The notes: a model not told the origin generated them from the letters alone. Counted from the first letter of the stretch, positions 36,701-43,255 are shown. The stretch: DNA of 64,000 bases from Euleptes europaea (GCF_029931775.1 NC_079320.1:51849521-51913520); one strand, 5' to 3'. Numbers and translations: made by a program.

Positions 36701-39402
36701 CCCACTAAAATAAATCCAAGCTACTCACAATCACGGCAGTGATCTTGTGCGTGCCTCATTTAATTTGGCTGGGCTGTGCAAGGGAACTTCCAAGTACATT
36801 ATGCACAATCTGCTTGGGTTTAGACAACAAGTATCAGATACTGGCTAAAAGATTATGTAGACAACACTGAAGAAAAGTTTAAATCACTCAGTGATTTGAA
36901 TATACATCATACACACCATTATATCAAATATTCTTCATGAAAATTTCTAAAGGCAATGGGAATAAATGATTTCCCCAAAGCAACAAGTGGAACTGTGAGA
37001 AGAAATTGCCCAGTTATCTGCCACTTCACAATATTTTTCCTCTTATTCGGCCCCTTAGCGTGCACAGGGCAATATTTAGAAAAAACTAAAGACCATTCTG
37101 AGTAGTAAACACCTTCGACAACCATTCTCAGTGGTATATTTTGTGTCTGCTTGTTCTAATTTACTTTGGGAGACGCAATGGGTTGGATGGATCCAGTGAG
37201 CTTTTTTTCAATCTTGCTCAATTCCCTTTCTTACCACAGTCCAGCCCCACATAGCCCTATCCATGAAGGTCCCATGATCCCCAATAAAGCCTTTTTGGTG
37301 GTCAAAAGGAATCCCTTCTTCACTAGTGGAAAAGCTGGTTGCAGCCATCCCAATGTAACATCCTTCAATCATGCCACATTAATAAATATAACAGTTACAT
37401 TTCTGTAATCTCTTTCAGGAATTAGGATTCCATAACAAAACAGTTATAAGGATTCTGATTGCCAGAAGCGAAATAGATCTGATGAATATAAGACAACGCT
37501 ATAAGGAGAGATATGGGAAATCACTGCTTCATGATATCAAAGTAAGTCTCTAACTCACTGCTTGCCTTGGCATGATTTGTGGATTGGAATCATTTATCAT
37601 TGAGAAGCAGTCAGCAATCTTCAGCTACTCTCATGCAGAACCATGACATGAGGACAGAAAGTAAATAATTGCTTCCGAATAATAATAGACTGTTTGCATC
37701 CTAACGCATATTCAGTCCACCTGTCCATCCTTCTATTTGCCATTTCCTACACACACAACTGGAAATATTCATTACAACAAAGACACTCTTTTTACTTTTA
37801 CTGAACGTCAACTATAATTTTTGGTCTGTACTCCCTGGAAGACAATGCAAGCTCGATGTCTGCAAGACTTAAGCCCTTATTACATTTGGTGTCAATGCCC
37901 TGTGGGAGGGGCGGGAACCAATACTATGAAGTCAATCATGTTACTTCAGAAGAGAGGAAGTCCACTAATATATTCATAAAATGCTATTCCAACTTTACAA
38001 ATTAAGTCAAAAAATTAACATTTTGTTTTAGTGTTACTCATAACCACCAACAAAAATCCAAGAACACATCAAAACATTAAGGACTACAGGTTCTGAAGCC
38101 AAGTAGCTAGTTCTCAAATTGTTATTGGAGGCTCCAGAAAGGAACAAGCAGTATTTTTTAAGTATACAGTATTAAATATATGCAATTAGTTATTTTCTAC
38201 ATGGCAAGTTATGTGAGTAGCATGCTTAATAGTCTCTGCTGAATAACAGGAAATACTAGGTCTCTACACATAGCCTCTGCACATTCACTGAGTCTGAGGA
38301 AAATGGGACAATTGCATTGGCTCCACCCCCCACCTACATGCACACTCCCTCCTCACAATCAGGGAAATTCAGAAAGCTGTGCCCCTATTCATGGGGAGAG
38401 AGAGTATGCACGGATGCTTCCTCTGGATACAAATCCTGTGTTCACAAGCCAGCAACCACACAGCGGCAGGGTCAGTGTGCTTCTGTCTGTTCCCATTCTC
38501 CATGAATTCAGTCAATGTGTGATCATGTGTAGAGTACTGCTGTTCCAAAATCTCCAAATTACATCAATACCCCTAAACACTATATTCACATGCATGCTAC
38601 AACTACATGCGCAGTCAATGCATTATAACACAGCAGTTCTGACCGAAATAAAACAGATTTGAAATTGAAAACTAGAAAAAAAATATTTGGCAAAAACGAG
38701 GATGGTTCTGCTGCATGTGGCTTTTGTCCATACCCTTAAACAATTTTGTTTCATTCAATGCCTTCCCAGAGTCGTATACAGTGGACCCAATGTATCAGGC
38801 CCAGAGCATAGGAAAGAGGCCTTAAGAATGTGTGCTATAATCTTGAGTGTTGTTATAGAGCTTTCAGGAGTAAATTCTTGCTTTCATTCTCAATTCATGC
38901 CACAAGACCAGAATCTTCTGTAAGTGGAGGAATATGAATGCTCTCTGGTTACTTCTGCAGCTCCGATTCCTTCTCAGTCTACCTCTGAATTGGCTGGGAG
39001 ATGCAGATGAGGAACTACCGAGTCCACCTGGCTATGGCTGCTGCAGGTGATCACCCTGCCTATACATATTCCCCCAGCCAAGTGAGAGACAGGCTGAAAA
39101 GTCACATCTGCAGGAGCAACTAAAAACTGTTTCCATCAGTGGTTTCAGTAAGACACAGGGAAATCCTGATCTTTTATTCATCTTGGTGACTCTGCTTGTC
39201 AACCCCCACCCCAATACGAAGCTCAGAAAATCCTGTCAGGATGTCTGCCCTCGGTTTCAAAAAAAGTCAATTTCTCTGTGAAATAACCATTACAAATATA
39301 AACATAATTGACAAATATTTATTTACCTTACAGCATTTTGCCTCTGGACATTATGAAAGTGCTTTGCTTGCCATCACTGCTGGAGATGCTGAAGATTACT
39401 GA
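492..39402 (+). CDS. ANXA10: Annexin A10, complete gene (12 coding exons, 324 aa)
   Basis: Annexins bind acidic phospholipids at membranes; A10 is an atypical member that in mammals is expressed mainly in gastric epithelium. Twelve exons join in frame through GT-AG introns to exactly 324 residues, the length of human ANXA10 as I recall it, and stretches such as [46 protein letters not shown] and the C-terminus AGDAEDY match that protein. Four annexin repeats lie at roughly residues 19-86, 90-158, 174-243 and 249-319. The type II calcium loop (GxGT) survives only in repeat 2 (GAGTEE, residues 104-109). In repeat 1 it reads QGIDCNKD and in repeats 3 and 4 it is also degenerate, as is known for A10. 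The start at 492 gives MYSGNY, matching the mammalian MFCGDY-type start. There is no signal peptide, consistent with the annexin family. No break was seen; the gene looks functional. Confidence 0.96.
698..786. repeat. Compound trinucleotide microsatellite (TAG)13 then (AAG)n
   Basis: Thirteen TAG units at 698-736 run directly into about sixteen AAG/AGA units. It abuts the tail of a minus-strand SINE whose normal end is a TTCTTCTT-type run, which probably seeded the tract. Confidence 0.95.
787..1024 (-). mobile_element. tRNA-derived SINE with CORE-like body
   Basis: Read on the minus strand, it begins with a tRNA-like head (GTGTAGGGGTTAAGAGC, A-box region) and continues with the TGACCTTGGGCTAGTCAC motif typical of CORE-type SINEs. 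It ends at the AAG microsatellite. Related copies are at 7090-7340, 23440-23690 and 52580-52805. Confidence 0.75.
1840..2256 (+). mobile_element. CR1-group LINE 3' end, interrupted
   Basis: Contains the family's recognisable 3' segment (GCCACAGACATAGACATCTT, CTATCAATGGCTACTAGCC, GATGCTGGACTAGATGGACC) and ends TATGTTCTTAAG. About 90 bases of unrelated AT-rich sequence near 2090-2185 separate the usually adjacent CTATTGTGTGAA and ACAGGATGCTGG parts. Confidence 0.65.
3290..3565 (+). mobile_element. L2-type LINE 3' end
   Basis: AT-rich 3' UTR ending in a TAAGCCACCTTGAGCC-like motif and an AAATAAATAA tail, a form seen in vertebrate L2-type LINE ends. No coding sequence remains. Confidence 0.5.
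3784..3987 (-). mobile_element. GGGTTGCC-family MITE, copy 1
   Basis: A 204-bp non-autonomous DNA transposon bounded by TA on both sides with inverted ends GGGTTGCC / GGCAACAC. The interior holds the family landmarks (TTCGCCACCGGCGG, CATTTTCTCCAGGTGAACTG, GGAGATCTCCAGC). Confidence 0.8.
4330..4440 (+). repeat. Possible L2-type LINE fragment
   Basis: GGTGCCATGACAAAGAAGGC resembles the segment near the ORF2 end of L2-like LINEs, also seen at 14785-14830 and, reversed, at 49310-49400. It is short and degraded. Confidence 0.4.
5692..5986 (-). mobile_element. tRNA-derived SINE with 12-bp target duplication
   Basis: On the minus strand it starts GCCCTGTGGCACAGAGTGG (A-box-like), has GAGTTCGATCC (B box) and ends CACAGGGGACCTTTACC. 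The 12-bp direct repeat TAAGCTTCACTA flanks it at 5680-5691 and 5987-5998, proving insertion by target-primed retrotransposition. Confidence 0.9.
6331..6504 (+). mobile_element. GGGTTGCC-family MITE, diverged subfamily
   Basis: Shares ACTGATCTCCAG and GAAAATGGCCGCTTTGG with the family but has a different right half (TATTTCCCAACCC then TGACAACCCTA), like the copy at 22780-22959. The left end is degraded. Confidence 0.6.
6759..6964 (-). mobile_element. GGGTTGCC-family MITE, copy 2
   Basis: A 206-bp element bounded by TA, with left end GGGTTGCCAGG and right end TTGGCAACCC. The interior matches the other copies. Confidence 0.85.
7090..7345 (-). mobile_element. tRNA-derived SINE with CORE-like body
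   Basis: Same family as 787-1024: an AGG/AGA-rich tract, GGAGTTGGTTTTTAAG, CACCCTGTGAGGTAGGTGAG and a tRNA-like head ending at ACCACTACACCAT. Confidence 0.7.
7800..8194. other. GC-rich segment, LTR-like in character but unassigned
   Basis: About 390 bases clearly richer in G+C than the surroundings, with an AATAAAG hexamer near 7913, a GCCAATCAGG CCAAT motif near 8100 and a CATTTAAAGG motif near 8186. This mix suggests an LTR or promoter fossil. No terminal repeats or target duplication were found. Overlapping ORFs in three frames reflect the GC content. Confidence 0.3.
8195..8325 (-). mobile_element. tRNA-derived SINE, truncated copy
   Basis: The minus-strand head of the same SINE as 5692-5986 (GCGCAGAGTAGTAAGC, CTGAGTTCAATCC). 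The 3' half is missing, and it abuts the GC-rich segment. Confidence 0.75.
9497..9701 (+). mobile_element. GGGTTGCC-family MITE, copy 3
   Basis: A 205-bp element with TA on each side and ends GGGTTGCCAACC / CCTGGCAACCC. Opposite orientation to copies 1 and 2. Confidence 0.88.
10728..10921 (+). mobile_element. GGGTTGCC-family MITE, copy 4
   Basis: TA-flanked, with left end GGGTTGGGCACC slightly diverged and right end CCTGGTAACCC. Confidence 0.82.
11332..11535 (-). mobile_element. GGGTTGCC-family MITE, copy 5
   Basis: TA-flanked, GGGTTGCCAGG to TTGGCAATCC, with all interior landmarks present. Confidence 0.84.
12115..12350 (-). mobile_element. 5S-rRNA-derived SINE
   Basis: Reversed, it reads through 5S-like internal promoter segments (CTGATCTTCTCAGATCTCAG, then TTTGGATGGGAGACCACC) and ends in the SINE body GGCAATGGCAAACC. 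Related copies are at 15945-16125, 40925-41125 and 45847-46068. Confidence 0.7.
14477..14775 (+). mobile_element. tRNA-derived SINE, full-length
   Basis: Head GGCCCCGTGGCACAGTGG, B box GAGTTCGATCC, body GGCACTGGCAAACCACCCCG and end GCACAGGGGACCTTTACC. It is the plus-strand counterpart of 5692-5986. Confidence 0.85.
14776..15120 (+). mobile_element. L2-type LINE 3' end
   Basis: Opens with the end of an L2-like ORF2 (translation approximately [14 protein letters not shown]), then an AT-rich 3' UTR and a GGTTGGGTATAAGTTTTGTAAATAA tail zone. The preceding SINE may have inserted at its edge. Confidence 0.5.
15945..16125 (+). mobile_element. 5S-rRNA-derived SINE
   Basis: GGTATAGCCTAATCATGTCA, then AGATCTTGGAAGCCAAGCAG and TACTTGGAAGGGAGACC, mirrors 5S rRNA positions covering the A box, intermediate element and C box. 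A non-5S body with GCAAACCACCTCTGC follows. Confidence 0.72.
17089..17293 (+). mobile_element. GGGTTGCC-family MITE, copy 6
   Basis: TA-flanked, GGGTTGCTAACC to CTTGCCAACCC, lying about 440 bases before ANXA10 exon 2. Confidence 0.83.
17730..17811 (+). CDS. ANXA10: ANXA10 coding exon 2
   Basis: Acceptor TTCTCAACAG, then residues 7-33 ([20 protein letters not shown] and onward) plus the first base of codon 34. The donor is GTTTGT. It starts annexin repeat 1. Confidence 0.94.
17812..20293 (+). other. ANXA10 intron 2
   Basis: Apart from the fold-back element at 19099-19261 I see no repeat, ORF or RNA gene that I can support. Confidence 0.5.
19099..19261. mobile_element. Fold-back MITE, PIF/Harbinger-like
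   Basis: A 163-bp element with long inverted arms: GGGCGAAAACGCATG, then TTTAGCCTCCTTTATTCCCT, answered at the far end by AGGGAATAAAAGGAGGCTAAA and GTTTTCGCCC. It is flanked by TAA at 19096-19098 and 19262-19264, the 3-bp TWA-type duplication of PIF/Harbinger elements. It has no coding capacity. Confidence 0.8.
20294..20388 (+). CDS. ANXA10: ANXA10 coding exon 3
   Basis: Pyrimidine tract and AAG acceptor. Encodes residues 34-65 ([19 protein letters not shown], then [13 protein letters not shown]). The donor GTAGGT is at 20389. The repeat 1 calcium loop is lost at the exon 2/3 junction. Confidence 0.95.
21330..21529 (-). mobile_element. GGGTTGCC-family MITE, copy 7
   Basis: TA-flanked, about 200 bp. 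The left end GGGTGTCAGG has diverged and the right end is TTGGCAACCC. Confidence 0.82.
22140..22490. other. Non-repetitive AT-rich block, candidate conserved non-coding element
   Basis: Sits in ANXA10 intron 3, free of any repeat family seen elsewhere in the window. It has many homeodomain-type TTAATTA/TAATTA motifs (for example TTAATGAATTAATTTC, and TTTAATTATTCG) and a GGGCCCATGGTTACC core. Conservation is inferred from texture only. Confidence 0.25.
22780..22959 (+). mobile_element. GGGTTGCC-family MITE, diverged subfamily
   Basis: ACAGATCTCCAG and GGAGAAAATGGCCACTTCGG, then a right half with TATTTCCCAACCC and ACCTGGCAACCCTA, as at 6331-6504. The left terminus is missing. Confidence 0.65.
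23440..23690 (-). mobile_element. tRNA-derived SINE with CORE-like body (second subfamily)
   Basis: On the minus strand, the head GTGGTTTAGTGGTTAGAGTG is followed by CAGGTTTGAATTC, GTGACCTTGGGCCAGTC and CAGGGTTGTTGTGAGGATAA. It ends in an AT-rich TAAATGAAATAAATAAATGA tail. Confidence 0.82.
23764..24350. mobile_element. Putative non-autonomous DNA transposon
   Basis: Ends GGGCTTTTCCACATAG and CCATGTGTGGAAGAAAAT are imperfect inverted repeats about 585 bp apart, enclosing AT-rich non-coding sequence. No target duplication could be confirmed, so the class is open. Confidence 0.35.
24685..24798 (+). CDS. ANXA10: ANXA10 coding exon 4
   Basis: Residues 66-103 ([18 protein letters not shown], then [20 protein letters not shown]), phase 0 at both ends. 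The donor is GTATAC. It closes repeat 1 and opens repeat 2. Confidence 0.95.
25396..25598 (-). mobile_element. GGGTTGCC-family MITE, copy 8
   Basis: TA-flanked, GGGTTGCCAGG to TTGGCAACCC, in ANXA10 intron 4. It has typical interior landmarks. Confidence 0.86.
26699..26789 (+). CDS. ANXA10: ANXA10 coding exon 5
   Basis: Residues 104-133 ([20 protein letters not shown], then [10 protein letters not shown]) plus one base of codon 134. It carries the only well-preserved type II calcium loop. The donor is GTAACT. Confidence 0.94.
27385..27475 (+). mobile_element. GGGTTGCC-family MITE, truncated fragment
   Basis: GGATTGCCAGAC, ACTGATCTCCAGGCAACAG and CACCTGGAGAAAATGG match the left half of the family. 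The right half is absent. Confidence 0.6.
28149..28228 (+). CDS. ANXA10: ANXA10 coding exon 6
   Basis: Residues 134-160 ([20 protein letters not shown], then TLMNLAQ) after a TTTCTTTGCAG acceptor. The donor is GTATTG. It is the end of repeat 2. Confidence 0.95.
28611..28800 (-). mobile_element. CR1-group LINE 3' end
   Basis: Minus-strand copy beginning at the tail (TTCTTATGTTCTTATAAG reversed), with CTGGATCAGACCAAGGCCC and CACAGTGGCCAACCAGGTG. Same family as 47144-47640. Confidence 0.7.
29130..29183 (+). CDS. ANXA10: ANXA10 coding exon 7
   Basis: Eighteen codons, residues 161-178 ([18 protein letters not shown]). The following intron is only 91 bp. Confidence 0.93.
29275..29368 (+). CDS. 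ANXA10: ANXA10 coding exon 8
   Basis: Residues 179-209 ([20 protein letters not shown], then [11 protein letters not shown]) plus one base of codon 210. The repeat 3 calcium loop is not conserved. The donor is GTAAAT. Confidence 0.93.
30269..30364 (+). CDS. ANXA10: ANXA10 coding exon 9
   Basis: Residues 210-241 ([20 protein letters not shown], then [12 protein letters not shown]) plus one base. The acceptor is CTTTAAG. A second AG eight bases downstream would break the frame, so the first is chosen. Confidence 0.93.
31238..31296 (+). CDS. ANXA10: ANXA10 coding exon 10
   Basis: Residues 242-261 ([20 protein letters not shown]) between a CCCTCAG acceptor and a GTAAGT donor. It is part of repeat 4, whose calcium loop is degenerate. 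Confidence 0.94.
31425..32102. mobile_element. hAT-like non-autonomous element with 8-bp TSD
   Basis: A 678-bp element flanked by TTTATGAT at 31417-31424 and 32103-32110, the 8-bp duplication size of hAT transposons. Ends GGAGCTGTGCATCA and TGAATGCACACTCCCTAG are imperfect inverted repeats. The interior contains a GC-rich block (31700-31930) with no ORF that I recognise. A related end (GGAGTATGCACTGC) occurs at 63018. Confidence 0.65.
32238..32425 (-). mobile_element. tRNA-derived SINE (squamate GTGGCTCAGTGG type)
   Basis: On the minus strand, GGGGCTGTGGCTCATTTG (A-box-like), then AGAAGGTCTCATATTCAATCC (B-box region), GGTGATGTGAATGATC and the family end GCAGCTTCATGTG. Confidence 0.65.
32650..33260 (+). 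mobile_element. tRNA-derived SINE split by a solo LTR
   Basis: The left part (32650-32763) has GGGGCATGGCTCAGAGC, CCAGGTTCAATC and GGAGGTGATGTGAAAGAC. The right part resumes at 33143 with AAGACTTGAGACCCTGAAGA, CTGCCAGTC and GTCTGATTCAGGATAAGGC. Together they are one SINE of the family at 32238-32425, read on the plus strand. Confidence 0.8.
32764..33142 (-). mobile_element. Solo LTR of an endogenous retrovirus-like element
   Basis: A 379-bp fossil with TG...CA ends (TGACGCGG to CTTGACA) and a 5-bp target duplication AAGAC at 32759-32763 and 33143-33147. On the minus strand a TATATAA box (about 32930) precedes an AATAAA signal (about 32841), giving U3-R-U5 order. There is no internal region, so it is a solo LTR formed by LTR-LTR recombination. 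It is younger than the SINE it interrupts. Confidence 0.8.
34770..34955 (-). mobile_element. tRNA-derived SINE (squamate GTGGCTCAGTGG type)
   Basis: Read in reverse from the end ACATGAAGCTGCCTTATACT through GGTCAGTATTGTCTACTCAG to the head, with CCAGGGATTGAACCTGGG (B-box region) and CTGAACCATGACCC. Confidence 0.82.
34960..35025. repeat. Tandem duplication, about 31-bp unit, two copies
   Basis: Two adjacent copies of a unit containing CTGCACTGCAGATTTGTG, with the first half differing by one or two bases. Confidence 0.8.
36478..36540. repeat. Three tandem copies of a 21-bp unit
   Basis: The unit begins GCATTGCCTTAATGCTG. Copies 1 and 2 are identical and copy 3 differs at the end. The unit contains a short palindrome (GCATTGCCTTAATGC). 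The in-frame ORF here is only a by-product of the 21-bp period. Confidence 0.92.
37419..37541 (+). CDS. ANXA10: ANXA10 coding exon 11
   Basis: Residues 262-302 ([20 protein letters not shown], then [20 protein letters not shown], then K), phase 0 at both ends. Acceptor CTTTCAG, donor GTAAGT. Confidence 0.95.
37542..39333 (+). other. ANXA10 intron 11
   Basis: No repeat family, ORF or RNA gene was recognised in this 1.8-kb intron. Confidence 0.5.
39334..39402 (+). CDS. ANXA10: ANXA10 coding exon 12 with stop
   Basis: Residues 303-324 ([20 protein letters not shown], then DY) and TGA at 39400-39402, following a CTTACAG acceptor. Confidence 0.96.
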   Translation, partial: HFASGHYESALLAITAGDAEDY

Positions 39403-39560
39403 AAAGAAGAAAACAGTTTTGGAAACACACAAAAAATTATAAGCAGCAAACTTTTCCAAGCCCTTTATTAAACAAGAAAAACCAGGACCACAAAGCCTAG
39501 TTTCAATTTCAGAAATATTTCCTTATGCCACAGTTTTGCAAAGCAATTGGCTTGACACTA

Positions 39561-39566
39561 AATAAA
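39561..39566 (+). terminator. Probable ANXA10 polyadenylation signal
   Basis: AATAAA lies 159 bases after the ANXA10 stop and is the first canonical hexamer downstream. The implied 3' UTR is short. Confidence 0.5.
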
Positions 39567-39714
39567 TCAACAATAATCCTGCAGCAATTACCTATGTTAT
39601 TATTTATGTACTGCCATCAACGCTGCATACAGAGTACAAAATGGTGTCTGCTCTGAGCTCCTTGAGATTTTACAATCCGAAATCTGACATAAAGATGACA
39701 ACAAAAAATCATGT

Positions 39715-39785
39715 TACCCGCCCTGAGCCGGCTTGCTGGGAGGACGGGTTATAAGTCTTATAAATAAATAAACAAACAAACAAAA
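39715..39785 (+). repeat. LINE 3' tail
   Basis: CCCGCCCTGAGCCGGCTTGC, then GGTTATAAGTC and an AAATAAATAAACAAACAAAC tail: the 3' end of an L2-type LINE. Confidence 0.5.
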
Positions 39786-39945
39786 GATGGAGGGAGGGAG
39801 ATGAAGAAGGGGATAAACAGGAGAAAATCCATTAACTCCAGTTACACGAACTTGATCTTACTTTCAGCAAGGAAGAGTGGAAGCAGGCTTTAGGAGGTAC
39901 TGTAAAATCTTGCTCAGAGAAATCTGGGCTCCTTTGATTACAATA

Positions 39946-40055
39946 GATTTGAGTCCAGTAGCATCTCAGCGTCCAACAAGAAGGGAGCTTTGACACTCGA
40001 ATGCTTATAGCCCAAAAAATCTTGTTGGTCTCTAAGGTGCTACTGGACTCAAATC
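39946..40055. repeat. Inverted repeat element with perfect 18-bp arms
   Basis: GATTTGAGTCCAGTAGCA at 39946-39963 is perfectly inverted at 40038-40055 (TGCTACTGGACTCAAATC), enclosing CTTATAGCCCAAAAAATCTT. It looks like a small fold-back DNA element. No target duplication was confirmed. Confidence 0.7.
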
Positions 40056-40079
40056 TGTTTTTGCTAATGCAATGAAGAA

Positions 40080-40860
40080 AGCAGTTATCTGACCTCTGCT
40101 CAAAAAGTCTTCTTCACCCAAGGGTGATCCCAACAATTGAAGACCTGTGTCTAACCTACCATTGCTTGGCAAGGCAGCTGAACAGGTGGCTACAGAGAAA
40201 CTCTAAACATTCCTGGATAATATAGCTGCCCTTGACCCAATCTGATCTTGTTTCAGACCCAGTTTTGGAAGAGAGATGGCATTAATAGCCCTGCTGGATT
40301 ATCTCTATACAGAGATGGATGGGGATTTATCTATTTGTTGATTCTACTCAATTTGGCAGCAGCTCTTGAAATGATGAAGCATTTAATTTTGTTGGTCTGT
40401 TTAGAGCATGAGATCAGACTGAGGGGTATAGTACTCCAGTGGTTTCAATCCTTTTTGTGGCATCATACTCAGAGAAGGGCTATTGTAGAAGTTGAGTAGG
40501 CTCTCTAGTAGACATGTGTGGTACACCATGGGCTTATCCTTTCACCGGTGCTATGTGATGTGTGTTAAACCTTTGAACAAGATTGTCCAGAACTTGGGGA
40601 GGATATTGTCAATACGCTGATAACACCCAGCTGTATGTTTCATTAACTAAGCAACCAGAGGGTGCCATCTTTGCCCTGGGCTGTTGCCTGGATGCTATGG
40701 TCAAGTGGCTAAAGGGAATGAGTTGAAGCTGAATCCAGACAAGATAGAGGTGATGCCAGATGGAAGGCTGATAGCCAGGGAAGTCATTCTGCTGGGTAGG
40801 GAAACTCTGTTAATGGAGAAACAGATTGGTGTCATTGCCTAAAGTGCCTTGTTTCATACA
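40080..40860 (+). pseudogene. L2-type LINE ORF2 (reverse transcriptase) remnant
   Basis: Conceptual translation in shifting frames gives reverse-transcriptase landmarks of an L2-like LINE: a RPVSNLPFLGKAAEQ-like start (reads VSNLPLLGKAAEQV), then HEIRLRGIVLQWFQSFLW, then a VPHGLILSP block, then a DDTQLYVSL block in place of the YADD catalytic box, then LKLNPDK. Frameshifts and stops make it non-functional. Both ends are missing. Confidence 0.72.
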
Positions 40861-40924
40861 CCTGGTTCTCAAACCGACTCCCTAGCTATTCAGTCAACCT
40901 GGCCACAATGATACGTACCACTCT

Positions 40925-41125
40925 AACCTGGGAGGGAAGGCAGCATGGTATAGCCTTAGCCTGATCTCATCAGATCTCAGCAGCTAAGCAGGGTCGGTAC
41001 TTGGAAGTGAGACCACCAAGGATGGCTCTGCAGAAGAAGGCAATGGCAAACCCCCTCTGCTTTTCACTTGCCTTGAAAGCCCCTTGCTGGGGTAGCCATA
41101 CGTCAGTTGCAACTTGATGGCTAAG
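40925..41125 (+). mobile_element. 5S-rRNA-derived SINE, best-preserved copy
   Basis: CCTGATCTCATCAGATCTCA, then GCAGCTAAGCAGGGTCGG and TACTTGGAAGTGAGACC, matches the 5S rRNA internal promoter region (A box, intermediate element, C box). The SINE body GCAATGGCAAACCCCCTCTG follows. Confidence 0.82.
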
Positions 41126-41351
41126 AGGAAAGGCAGGAGGAAATACTGTTATCCTCCAAAATCCCTACTCCCAATACTTTTTTTTAAGCCATCAGGATTC
41201 TATTGACTACATTTGCAGGTTGTTAATCTCAATGTTAGTGGAATTTGAGTGATCCACATGTATTTATTCATATGTTCATTTGTTCACATATAAAATGAGA
41301 GTTGGCAGAGAGTCTATTTTTATTTCAAGCAGAGAATAGCAGGTTTTGAAG

Positions 41352-41728
41352 TGCCTGGTTGTCTTATATAGTCCAATGATAGACAACAAGGAGGAGGGTA
41401 AAAGCAACAGTTTTTTATTTAGCTAAACACAGACCTGGGGTGAAATAACCAAAGATAAGATGCAGGGTTATTCACCAGAGAACAAAGGAAGCTCAGTATC
41501 ATTTATGCACTCGGATGGGGCAGGCCCAATCTGCTGACAAGCAGATTGATACACAAATGCACCAATACACATTAGGTGTCTACATCGCATTAATTAGCAT
41601 AGCCTATAGATATTGCCCGCAGGCACCTCTAAGCAAGTGCTAGGTCTTGTGATCTAGGAAGTAGAAAACACATTCCTGAGGTTTGAGGTAATTCAGAACT
41701 CTCTACTGGTGAAAGGCCGTACCAGGCA
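41352..41728 (-). mobile_element. LTR-like fossil (probable solo LTR)
   Basis: 377 bp starting TGCCTGGT and ending ACCAGGCA, an 8-bp perfect terminal inverted repeat of TG...CA form. On the minus strand a strong polyadenylation signal (GCTAAATAAAAAAC, near 41415) sits where an LTR R region would end. No clear target duplication was found. Family not assigned beyond retrovirus-like. Confidence 0.55.
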
Positions 41729-42439
41729 AGCAATGTAATCTATTGGCATCTTATAGTTGTGGATGCCAACGTTCCCAAAGCTTCCATGTGTGTGCGTATG
41801 AATACATAGTGTTCTATGCCAGCCCTTATATCTGGGCATTACAGTTTTGCCTCAGCTGCAACAAATACAGCTATAATTCCAGAATTTGCTATCATTTGGA
41901 AAGGACTGGCCATTTTTGCCAGACGAGTTACTAAATCCAGCACCAAATTAAGGTAGCAGGCTTTCTGGCTGAAAGAAGGATATGCAACCATCACTGTAGA
42001 AGAGTGTTTTCAAAGGACAGCCCAAAAGGCAATGTGAAAAAGATGTATCCTAGTGCTACCCCCGTTCAGCTGCAACTGCTTATGAAATAGCTCCCATGCA
42101 CAGATGAGGTAAAAGAGTAAGGCAGACCTAGAGCTCTAAGGGCATCCAGCGATGAAATTAACAAAATCCTTCCCCTACTTTTGAAACTGACAATGAGGCA
42201 GAAAAAACAAAGTGCAACCTTCACTTTTTTAAGGAGCTGTGAGAAGGACAGAAAACTCATGCATAACTCCAAGGAACAATCGTGACAGACCGGGGATGAA
42301 TGTGAGTGAAAGTACCCATGCATAAATGACCAGTGTTGAAAAGTGGAAGACTGTTTTAATAGAATGGATCACTCCTCCAGTCCAGACTAGGCAACATCAC
42401 TACAATAAGGCCAAATTTAAAATCTAAAAGAACTACAAC

Positions 42440-42692
42440 GGGTTGAAATTAAATCAAAAGAGTTTCCGTCTAGTTATTAGGAAGAATTTCCTAACAGTTA
42501 GAGTGGTTCCTCAGTGGAACAGGCTTCCTCGGGAGGTGTCAGGCTCTCCTTCCCTGAAGGTTTTTAAGAAGAGGCTAGATAGCCATCTGTCAGCAATGCT
42601 GAGTCTATGACCTTAGGCAGATCATGAGAGGGAGGGCATCTTGGCCATCTTCTGGGCATAGAGTGGACGTCACTGGGGGGGGGGGGAGACAG
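42440..42692 (+). mobile_element. CR1 LINE, ORF2 C-terminus and 3' UTR, left part
   Basis: The frame ending at the stop 42608-42610 reads KNFLTVRVVPQWNRLPREVS, then GSPSLKVFKKRLDSHLSAML, typical of CR1 ORF2 ends. The CR1 3' UTR follows (GGCATCTTGGCCATCTTCTG) up to a poly-G run. The element resumes at 43256. Confidence 0.85.
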
Positions 42693-43255
42693 TGTCCCAC
42701 CAAAGCAGGGGTTCTTTAAGATTTGGAGGCAATGAGCACACTGGTAATTGAAGGAAAATCAAGTTTAATTACCAAACTACACATTCAGCAGGCAAAACAA
42801 TACAAAGTAACTCAGAGCAATACCACTGTACATGAGTGTCTCTCTCTCTCTCTCCTTCTTGGGTGCAGGGGGCTCCATGTGCAGAATCCAGAGAGTTCCC
42901 AGAATCACCAGTCCTGTCCCACAGCATCCAGCCTGATCTGTGTAGAAGCCCACTGTTTGTCTCCTTCCTTGGGTTTTTCACTTAGGCCAGGTACTTTGGG
43001 TTGATTCAGGGCACCTGGCCCAAAGCCCTGCCTTCCTGATCATGCACAACAGCTGCTGCATGAGCCAGCATAGACTGCCTAATCAACTAGTAAACGCATC
43101 TGGCAACCCAACACACCCCTTTTTAACACTACAGAAACAAACTAAACTAACATTCATTACAGAAAACTATACTTTCATATAGGGAATATGGAGGAATATG
43201 TGACATGTCAACCTAAAACTCCTCGTACAATATTCTTCCACATATTGCCACTACA
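42693..43255 (-). mobile_element. LTR-like fossil inserted in a CR1 element
   Basis: About 563 bp with TG...CA ends (TGTCCCACC to GCCACTACA) that splits a CR1 3' UTR into 42440-42692 and 43256-43343. The size and a TTAAAAAGGGGTG motif on the minus strand suggest a solo LTR. The target duplication is unclear because of the adjacent poly-G run. Confidence 0.45.

Larger units (their letters stand above)
31297..37418 (+). other. ANXA10 intron 10
   Basis: A 6.1-kb intron carrying the hAT-like element, two SINE insertions and the solo LTR. Between 33260 and 34770, and from 35100 to 37418, I see only plain sequence, a poly-G run near 35836 and the small tandem repeats listed. Confidence 0.5.

Noticed and set aside
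40940-41000. Genuine 5S rRNA gene
   Set aside because: Only the internal promoter portion resembles 5S; the ends and the rest are SINE body, and four diverged copies share this structure.
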